Assembly (NCBI GenBank): GCA_015231815.1
Contig: JADGAW010000043.1
Span: 1 to 11,858, forward strand
Source of the DNA: Nitrospinota bacterium
Lineage (GTDB): Bacteria; Nitrospinota_A; JADGAW01
DNA: 11,858 bases
Reading direction: 5' to 3'
Numbering within the stretch: the stretch's first letter is position 1; each line of letters opens with the position of its first letter. The notes under the pieces were generated by a model that was given only the letters and a program-made list of their open reading frames with translations, did not search any database and was not told the DNA's origin. The translations under genes were made by a program, and so were the position numbers. This document shows, one piece after another, positions 5,356-11,858 of this stretch.

Positions 5356-6540
5356 ATGCGAATTATAAATAAACTGAAAGAATTAAGAGAGCAATTACAA
5401 ACAGTTGCTACTCAAGAAAGAAAAAGAAAAACAACGGTAATAAAAAAGTGGTTAAAAAACCAAAAAAAAATCGCTCTCTATGGAACGGGAGAACATACAC
5501 ATATTTTACTGAGGGAAATTCCTCAGTTAATACCGATGTATATTGTAGATAAAAAGGGAAGTACTTTAGAGAGTGCTTTTGGTGTAGAGGTTGTATCTGT
5601 ATGTGATATTAAAGAAGAGCCTCCCGAAATCCTTTTAATCTCATCAATGACTTTCGAAAAGGAAATTAAAGAGGAATTGTATAAGGAAGGTATAGATAAG
5701 GTTACGAAAATAGAAACCATTTATGATGATAGTTTAGCGTTGTTGGAACAAAAAATACAAAATTGGGAATTCTTAAACGCCGAAGTTGAGGAGCAACTAT
5801 GGGTAGAAAAGAGGGCTGAAAAAATCCCAACAATTTTTTTTAATTCTTCTCCCAAGAGTGGGAGTACATACCTTGCAATGAGCTTATCAGAGGAGCTTAA
5901 CCTTCCCTATAAAAGAATCTCATTGTACGGTGTTTTCAAAGATAAAATCGTACCCGAATGGCTTGAGAGATGTCAGTATGGAGGTTGTGTAATACGAGAT
6001 CATTTAAAAGCAACACCTTACCACCTGAATCAACTTATGCGCTGTAATATAAATCGAATTATTTTAACTATCCGAGACCCTCGGCAAGCATTGTTATCTT
6101 TTGCATGGTTTATCGAAGAAAAAAGTATATGGGATCAGGTTATTAACAAAGCATCTCCAGAAGCATTTTGTCCTGATGGCTTTAATATGTGGGGGATATC
6201 TGACCGTATTGATTGCCTTATTGAAAACTATCTTCCACAATTAATTGTATGGATTGAAGAGTGGCTTGAAATAGAGAAAAATGGCTATGGTTCAATCAAA
6301 ATCCTTCTTGTGGAATTTAAAGAAATAAAAGAAGACCCCTTAAATGTAACCAAAAGAATTCTAGAATTTTACTCCCTTGATCCTTATAAAGCGCAATCTT
6401 TACCAAAACCAACTAAGGAAAAGCTTTACCGAAAAGGTGAACTTAATGAATGGCTCGATACTTTTACCGATGAACAAAGAAAGAGAGCTACCCAGTGCAT
6501 TCCAAACTACTTGCTTAAACGGTTTAATTGGCATAAGTAG
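5356..6540 (+). CDS. Sulfotransferase with N-terminal Rossmann-like domain
   Basis: A 394-residue protein, likely cytosolic or membrane-peripheral, expected to move sulfate from PAPS to a hydroxyl or amine. Residues 1-35 are basic and helical. Residues about 38-125 form a Rossmann-like unit (IALYGTGEH, then 'MYIVDKKG', then 'PEILLISS') of the type attached to polysaccharide and sugar-modifying enzymes. The sulfotransferase domain runs from about 158: PKSGSTYL (166-173) is the 5'-phosphosulfate loop, His216 in RDHL is a candidate catalytic base, RDPRQALLS (240-248) is the 3'-phosphate site, and YRKGELNEWLDTFT (358-371) is the C-terminal PAPS-binding segment ending in the usual KRFNW. All key motifs are intact. 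ATG at 5356 lies 18 bp after the preceding stop with no SD; the leader is pyrimidine-rich. A run of nine A (5462-5470) lies early in the gene. The acceptor is unknown; context suggests a glycan or modified peptide. Confidence 0.88.
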   Translation: MRIINKLKELREQLQTVATQERKRKTTVIKKWLKNQKKIALYGTGEHTHILLREIPQLIPMYIVDKKGSTLESAFGVEVVSVCDIKEEPPEILLISSMTFEKEIKEELYKEGIDKVTKIETIYDDSLALLEQKIQNWEFLNAEVEEQLWVEKRAEKIPTIFFNSSPKSGSTYLAMSLSEELNLPYKRISLYGVFKDKIVPEWLERCQYGGCVIRDHLKATPYHLNQLMRCNINRIILTIRDPRQALLSFAWFIEEKSIWDQVINKASPEAFCPDGFNMWGISDRIDCLIENYLPQLIVWIEEWLEIEKNGYGSIKILLVEFKEIKEDPLNVTKRILEFYSLDPYKAQSLPKPTKEKLYRKGELNEWLDTFTDEQRKRATQCIPNYLLKRFNWHK

Positions 6541-6641
6541 GTTAATAAAAGGTAGTTTTGTATTGAATCAAGCCCTATTGGACAATATTGAGTGGGAAGT
6601 CTTTGGAACAATTTACTTAATGAAGAAATAAGAACGCCTTT

Positions 6642-8690
6642 ATGTCGATACCAGCCTTAATTTTCTTATGTATTGGAATATTGTATATAAGGAAGCCTTA
6701 TTTTAATTTCCCCCATGATGAGGATTCCGGTTCCCACACCTATTTACCGTACTTTAGAAAAGATGGCTTGCGGTTGATTGATGACGGGTGGGCTTTATTC
6801 CCCAATTTTGTCACCTATATTTTTCAGTTCATTTACCATTTTTTCCCTCCAGAAATTAGGTCAATAAGAATTTTTTCAACGGTATATCATTTTCTTCTGG
6901 TTTATTCGACTTATATTGTAGTAGAAGATTTTTACGGAACAACTCCGGCACTTATTACAGCCTTTCTTTATGGCATTTATGCTTCCGCTCCCTATCTGCG
7001 TTGGTTTTCAGTGCATACGGAAAATTACTATTTATTGCCTGCTTTATGGGGTATTTTCTTCTTTCAAAAAGCTCTTGAAACCGGTGATACAAGCTTTTTT
7101 TTCCTTTCTGGAGCAATTTTCTGTATTGCATTTCTTTTTAAATACCTTATTGGTGGTTATATTTTTGTTTTTTTCTTTTTTACCGGTTCTATTGTAAACA
7201 GCTTTTATTTATCGGCTGGTTTTCTTACTATTTTCGCTGCATTTCTTGCCCTTCAAATATATTGTTATTGGGGCAAAAATAGAATTGCTTGGAAACAGTT
7301 TATTGCCATTATGGCAACCGTTAAAAATGTATTGGTCTTAAAGTACCGAGTCGGTGGAATTACCTTTTATAAAGGGGAATTAAACAACCTTTTGCAGCAA
7401 ACTGCTCCTGTCTGGTTAGGAGTTTTTTTTCTGTTTTCAGAACAAAACCCAGCAGTAATGCTTCCTTGGTTTCTCGCTACCTTACTGATTCTCTTACCGC
7501 AAAGGGGATATTCAGCTTATCATTATTTACCGTTGGTTCATTTTATGTCTGTTTTGGCGGGTGTTTTTTATTCCTGGGTTTTCATGCAACAGGAAATAGT
7601 CCTATTCAAGGTGGTGGTTGGAATAACCTTAGTTGTTCTTTTATATTGTTCTCTTAAGATTTTTGTTAAATTTTATGGTCAAAAAGACCTTCGCAAAGCA
7701 GCAATGTTGTTTGATATCTCAGCTCAATATATTCTCATTCCAGAAATTGCCAAAGATTTAAAGCAAAAACTACCAAAAGGGAAACGGTTTTATGTGTGGG
7801 GAAACCTTATTCAGCTGTATCAATTAACCAATACCCCGAGTATTGATGCATATCTGAACATTATTATTAAACCCTTTAATAATAAATATTTTGCGGTTTT
7901 ATTTGACCATTTGATGGAAGGCTTTTTAAAGCATAAGCCGGAATATATTCTTAAAGGGTTTCACAATTTTGATATAAAGACTCTTAAGGAACTTACTGGC
8001 ATTGAATATCGCTTAGATATTGTTTACTACAACTATTTTGCTCTTTATAAACGCTATGCATTTAATGAAACAGGAAAATATTCTGCTGAAATGACCATTA
8101 AGGAAAAACTTGAGTGGTTTGATAAATTAGCTTCAGGAAATGAGTTTGGGGGCATTTACCCCTATTATCTGGAAAATGGTGAGTACCAAAAGGGAATTGA
8201 GGAAGGACTTAAAGCACTTGAACTAAACCCTCACGATTTTGGAAACCTCTTTTACCTGAGTGCCCTTTACCGTGAGGCAGGGGAGTTGGATAAAAGCATG
8301 GAAATGCTTAAACAAATTAGTAAGCTTAAACCCAATGAGCCGGAAAGCTATTTCCAGCAGGGACTTCTTTATGTAAGAAAAAATGATGACAAAGCTGCTT
8401 TAAATTCCTTCAACACCTGCTTGGAAAAAAATCAACATCACACTTTAGCTCTCTATAATTCTGCTTCAATCCTCAAAAAAATGAATAAGCTTAACGAAGC
8501 CTTTGTAAGATTTCAAGCCATCACTCAAAATAAAGAAGCAGATAAAAACATAAAAGGGAACGCCTACTATCATCTTGGGAAAGTTGAACAAGAGCTCAAG
8601 AGGAAAGGTGCAGAAAAGTATTTTAAGGAATGTCTTCAATTAAATCCTGCTCATAAAGCAGCAATGACCGAAGTAAATACAACTCTTTAA
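6642..8690 (+). CDS. GT-C (PMT/ArnT-like) membrane glycosyltransferase with C-terminal TPRs
   Basis: A 682-residue inner-membrane protein. Residues 1-340 hold about nine to eleven hydrophobic segments. The first loop carries PHDEDSGSHTYLPYF (24-38), the acidic site expected in GT-C enzymes that use polyprenyl-phosphate sugars. HTENYYLLPALWG (125-137) and LLPQRGYSAYHYLPLVHF (284-301) also match the PMT/ArnT-like pattern. A soluble region (about 360-480) includes KPEYILKG (432-439), a signature often seen after the membrane domain. Residues about 500-675 form roughly five TPR units (GLKALELNPHDFGNLFYLSA, YYHLGKVEQ, CLQLNPAHKAA), which by topology may be cytoplasmic or periplasmic. ATG 6642 is fixed by an in-frame TGA close upstream (6618-6620); the SD is poor. 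It lies 101 bp after the sulfotransferase. Donor sugar and acceptor are not readable from sequence. A few T-runs in the membrane part reflect Phe codons. Confidence 0.85.
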   Translation: MSIPALIFLCIGILYIRKPYFNFPHDEDSGSHTYLPYFRKDGLRLIDDGWALFPNFVTYIFQFIYHFFPPEIRSIRIFSTVYHFLLVYSTYIVVEDFYGTTPALITAFLYGIYASAPYLRWFSVHTENYYLLPALWGIFFFQKALETGDTSFFFLSGAIFCIAFLFKYLIGGYIFVFFFFTGSIVNSFYLSAGFLTIFAAFLALQIYCYWGKNRIAWKQFIAIMATVKNVLVLKYRVGGITFYKGELNNLLQQTAPVWLGVFFLFSEQNPAVMLPWFLATLLILLPQRGYSAYHYLPLVHFMSVLAGVFYSWVFMQQEIVLFKVVVGITLVVLLYCSLKIFVKFYGQKDLRKAAMLFDISAQYILIPEIAKDLKQKLPKGKRFYVWGNLIQLYQLTNTPSIDAYLNIIIKPFNNKYFAVLFDHLMEGFLKHKPEYILKGFHNFDIKTLKELTGIEYRLDIVYYNYFALYKRYAFNETGKYSAEMTIKEKLEWFDKLASGNEFGGIYPYYLENGEYQKGIEEGLKALELNPHDFGNLFYLSALYREAGELDKSMEMLKQISKLKPNEPESYFQQGLLYVRKNDDKAALNSFNTCLEKNQHHTLALYNSASILKKMNKLNEAFVRFQAITQNKEADKNIKGNAYYHLGKVEQELKRKGAEKYFKECLQLNPAHKAAMTEVNTTL

Positions 8691-8694
8691 AACC

Positions 8695-11600
8695 TCAGTC
8701 GATAATATCAAGCTTAACGATTCTGTTATTGGTTCTGTCTATGACATATAGTACGCCCTCATGTGAGGTAAGGTAAAAGGTGTTCATAAATTCTCCTTTG
8801 TTTTTTCCCTTACGTCCGTAGGTAAAAAGGAAGTTCAGTTCACTATCAAAAACGTATAGGCTCTGTCTTGGTAGGTTAGTAAACCAAATCCTTCCTTTTT
8901 TATCAACTGCCCCTCCAGTAAAAGAGTTCACGTTACTGTCGTTGGTTGAAAACTCTTTTATCAGGTTCCAACCGCTATCAAGAAGCTTTATGGTTTTATT
9001 GGTGAACTCTGGAACAGCGATGTTTCCGTTATTAAGAAAAACAACATTAGAGGGGGTTGTGAAGGGTTTCTCCCCTGCATGAGTAATTGTTCTGAGTAGT
9101 TTTCCCGAAAAATCAATTTCTAAGATATTGTTGTTGTTTATATTGGCAATAAATAAATTACCATTGGGGGAGCAGGTTATTTTTGCTGGCATATTGAGTT
9201 TGCCTTTGAGTTCATTATCTGACGGTCGAGCAATAAGCTGGTGATGACCGTTATAAATCTCTAATACGTTTGTAAATGGATTTATTACATAAATATTTCC
9301 CTCTTTATCAACATCAAAAGCTGTTATGTTTCCTGAACCATTTTGATACTTTAGGTTCAGTGCAATACGGGAATAATCTCCTTCTAAAGTAAAGACAGAA
9401 ATATTGTTGTGTTGAGGATTACAAACCCAAAGTTCGTTATTAACAAATTGAATATGTGATGGGTCAAGTATTTCTCCTTCTTGAAGTCCTTTTGAGGTAA
9501 TAAGAACGGAAAAGGCAACAGATGAAAGATCGTTCTTTTTGGTTTTGTCAGCGGTGAGCTTTTCTTGAAAATATTGATCAAAGGCAGAGGTTAAACTTTG
9601 CAGTCGAGAAAAATGTATCAAAAGCTTTCTTAAGAGAAATTGGTTTTGAAAATCAATTCGATTACCTTTATTCTTTTTCATAACATCGTTCAGCTCTGTT
9701 TTTTCCAATTCAGAATAATTACTCTCCATAATATTAGAGCCCATCATTCTCTTGTTTGTATTTACAAGCTCCTCCCTTAAAGCATCATATTGTTGTTGGA
9801 AATTTTTCGTTAAAACTTCAATATTTTCTGGGATTTTTTTTGCCTCTTCATGGTTGCCTTCTTTTATTAATGAATGAAAAAGTGAATAGTTGCATAGCAT
9901 AAGGTAAAAAAGAGAAACCTGATGCTTGTATGTTGCAAAGGAAATTTCTTCATTCAGAGCAATATGCGTTAAGTCCATTAAAGCAATTTCACGTCCCATG
10001 AGAGTTGATTTAACAAAGGAGTTTAAATACCACCGACTTTGAATACTTTTAGTCTCAATATCTTCAATTAATTTTTCTTTTTCTTCCAAGAGGATCTGTA
10101 GGTTTTTTTCATTGTCCAGAGTAAATTGAATAATTATGCTTAATATTTTATGAACAGACGAGGACGGAATATTTTCCAGAGCTTCTAAACCCTCACTGCT
10201 TACGCCATTCTCAATTGTCTTAATTGCCTGAAAGTGGGTTAATGATGAAAGAGCAATATTTATATTTGTTTCTTCCCCTGTCAAAAGCTTTATGAAATCA
10301 TCTATATCCTTGTTTTCTTTAATCGAACTTACCTCTTCTGCCTTTTGATCAAAGTAAACCAGAAAGTCCTCCATCGCCTCAAAAACATGTCCTTCGGTTA
10401 TCCAATGGTTAGACCATTCAAAGTCCAGTACGAGGTAGAGTTCTCTTAATTTTTCCTTGAGAGCCTGAAAATGTTCCCGTGATTCAATATTCCCCCTCTC
10501 CTTTATGATGGTTTTAAGTATTCTCAGGTGAACCTTAAAGGGAATCGATAGTGAGCCTGCAAACTCATTTAACTCCAATACTCTATAGTAGGCTTGTAAG
10601 AGGTTCACTATCATTTCATTACTCTGTGTCTGATTGTTCCTGAGTATATCCTTTCCTCTTTGTAGGGCACTGTTCTTCTCGTGAAAGGTCAATAAGAACA
10701 AATCTGCAAGCATTGTGATTTGCCTGATAGTGTTCTGTAAAAGGTTTGGAACATTCTCTCTGTTTTTGGTAAAGGTTTTCTGAAAAAAATCTTCAGAAAG
10801 AGCAAATAGATTAATAACATCAAAAATACTATTTTGAAGGTTAGTTTTTTCCCGATCACATTTGGCATTTAAGGCGAGCAGTCTTTCGTCGTAGTCTGGT
10901 TCCTCAAGTCCTTGCTGAATCATCGGCTGAAGAAGCTTTTCAAAGTCCGGATAAAATTCTTCTTTAAAGGACAAAAAGTCATTCAATTGATTTTTTACTT
11001 TCATTAATGCTTCTTCAATTCTCTTCGTTATGCATGTTGAAAGCATCTCAACAGCTTCTCCGGAGCTTTCTGGCTCATGGTTTTGTATATATGATGGGAG
11101 TATTGAAATAATGTGCTGAAGGTCGTTTCTTGTTCCTTCATCTTCAAAGGATTCAAGGAGTTCAGTGAGAGCATCAACTGTTACTTTTTCCCCTTTACCA
11201 GTAGTTGCACAAAATGCATTCAATAAAGTTGCAGAGTTTTTTTCCAGAAGAATTTCCTTATTTGGTAATTCAGTAAGAAAAGCAGCATCAATGTTTATTG
11301 AATAAAGGTCGGGTGAATTTGAAAAACTTATAATTAAACCCCCATCATTAGTAAAAAGGTTATAGGGGTAAAGGGGTTCATCGTTAATCTGGGAAAAATT
11401 ATAGGAAAAGGATTCTTTAAGGAAGGGAGTAAAAACAGTAACCTTACTATTGTTCATATCCGAAACCGCAAAAGAATCTCCCAGATTTACTATGTTTTGT
11501 GGATAATTTAAGCCACCAACCGAGTAAAGAGTCTTCCCGCTTCTTTCTATAACAACAACTCTATGGTTGCCAGAGTCAACAATAGAGAATTTACCGTCTT

Positions 11601-11858
11601 TATAGATAATATCTGTCGGAAACTCAAAAAAAAGACTGGTATATTTTGAGTAGAGAAAAATCAAAACCGATTCAAAAATATCTTCCTGAACCGTTTTTCG
11701 TTTTCCCAAAGAATACATAAACTTTTTATCGTTATAAACAGCTATACGATGATTACATTTATCTACGACATAAAGTCTGCCATCTTCATCTTCTGTTATC
11801 CCGGCAGGTTCATGAAAGCAATCATCCTCACTACCGTATTTACCAATAGAGCTAATAT
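8695..11858 (-). CDS. Large NHL-repeat beta-propeller protein split by a helical domain (open at right edge)
   Basis: The minus-strand frame ending at TGA 8697-8695 runs open to the window edge, 1053 visible codons. ATG 11718 begins a 1007-codon frame but is internal: 46 further in-frame codons upstream read as a typical NHL blade (EPAGITEDEDGRLYVVDKCN, then HRIAVY). The true start is beyond the right edge. Visible residues about 1-195 contain about four propeller blades. Residues about 205-775 are helical and charged, with no recognised motif and possible coiled-coil. Residues 777-1053 contain six more blades, such as 'GNLFIANINNNNILEID' and 'GVLYVIDRTNNRIVKLD'. NHL propellers usually bind proteins, nucleic acid or ligands; some are secreted. 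No transmembrane segment is visible. It converges on the operon with a four-base gap, so a shared function is only inference. Confidence 0.9.
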   Translation of the reverse strand, partial: ISSIGKYGSEDDCFHEPAGITEDEDGRLYVVDKCNHRIAVYNDKKFMYSLGKRKTVQEDIFESVLIFLYSKYTSLFFEFPTDIIYKDGKFSIVDSGNHRVVVIERSGKTLYSVGGLNYPQNIVNLGDSFAVSDMNNSKVTVFTPFLKESFSYNFSQINDEPLYPYNLFTNDGGLIISFSNSPDLYSINIDAAFLTELPNKEILLEKNSATLLNAFCATTGKGEKVTVDALTELLESFEDEGTRNDLQHIISILPSYIQNHEPESSGEAVEMLSTCITKRIEEALMKVKNQLNDFLSFKEEFYPDFEKLLQPMIQQGLEEPDYDERLLALNAKCDREKTNLQNSIFDVINLFALSEDFFQKTFTKNRENVPNLLQNTIRQITMLADLFLLTFHEKNSALQRGKDILRNNQTQSNEMIVNLLQAYYRVLELNEFAGSLSIPFKVHLRILKTIIKERGNIESREHFQALKEKLRELYLVLDFEWSNHWITEGHVFEAMEDFLVYFDQKAEEVSSIKENKDIDDFIKLLTGEETNINIALSSLTHFQAIKTIENGVSSEGLEALENIPSSSVHKILSIIIQFTLDNEKNLQILLEEKEKLIEDIETKSIQSRWYLNSFVKSTLMGREIALMDLTHIALNEEISFATYKHQVSLFYLMLCNYSLFHSLIKEGNHEEAKKIPENIEVLTKNFQQQYDALREELVNTNKRMMGSNIMESNYSELEKTELNDVMKKNKGNRIDFQNQFLLRKLLIHFSRLQSLTSAFDQYFQEKLTADKTKKNDLSSVAFSVLITSKGLQEGEILDPSHIQFVNNELWVCNPQHNNISVFTLEGDYSRIALNLKYQNGSGNITAFDVDKEGNIYVINPFTNVLEIYNGHHQLIARPSDNELKGKLNMPAKITCSPNGNLFIANINNNNILEIDFSGKLLRTITHAGEKPFTTPSNVVFLNNGNIAVPEFTNKTIKLLDSGWNLIKEFSTNDSNVNSFTGGAVDKKGRIWFTNLPRQSLYVFDSELNFLFTYGRKGKNKGEFMNTFYLTSHEGVLYVIDRTNNRIVKLDIID

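Noticed and set aside
6377..6631. Plus-strand 84-codon frame overlapping the end of the sulfotransferase
   Set aside because: It overlaps the intact C-terminal PAPS-binding segment of the sulfotransferase in another frame and has no SD. The part beyond 6540 is only about 30 codons.
7423..7430. T8 run in the glycosyltransferase as a phase-variation tract
   Set aside because: T-runs are common here because of Phe codons in membrane segments; nothing marks this one as special.

Overview
The window is AT-rich chromosomal DNA from a bacterium I cannot name. Two secreted proteins with clear signal peptides (one with the 'NYQG..' N-terminal domain common in environmental Gram-negative lineages), an NHL-repeat protein and many TPRs suggest a Gram-negative environmental lineage, possibly deltaproteobacterial or a related candidate phylum. 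That placement is inference. I see no rRNA, tRNA, IS element, phage core gene or CRISPR array.

Layout. (1) Positions 1-1762, minus strand: a two-gene exported-protein unit. A 253-residue secreted protein is followed after 9 nt by a large secreted protein that runs off the left edge and carries tandem 32-residue (96-bp) repeats. The second gene's Shine-Dalgarno (SD) sequence contains the stop codon of the first. (2) Positions 1763-2374: an AT-rich divergent intergenic region with a possible 23-codon Cys/Tyr-rich small ORF, a 26-bp near-palindrome, a weak terminator-like hairpin, and three copies of AGGTATG around a candidate sigma70-type promoter. (3) Positions 2375-8690, plus strand: a likely four-gene operon. 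It holds two paralogous radical SAM proteins with C-terminal TPRs, a Rossmann-like domain fused to a PAPS-type sulfotransferase, and a GT-C (PMT/ArnT-like) membrane glycosyltransferase with a C-terminal TPR array. Its starts have weak or no SD sequences. (4) Positions 8695-11858, minus strand: a very large NHL beta-propeller protein, convergent with the operon (4-bp gap) and open past the right edge. Its reading frame continues 46 codons upstream of the first in-window ATG (11718), so that ATG is internal.

Taken together, the operon looks like a dedicated modification pathway: radical chemistry, sulfation and lipid-linked-sugar glycosyl transfer at the membrane. Three of its four proteins end in related TPRs, which may bring them to a common partner or substrate. 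The substrate is not visible. Surface glycan or protein modification is the conservative reading. A peptide (RiPP-like) substrate encoded by the small ORF is a speculative alternative.
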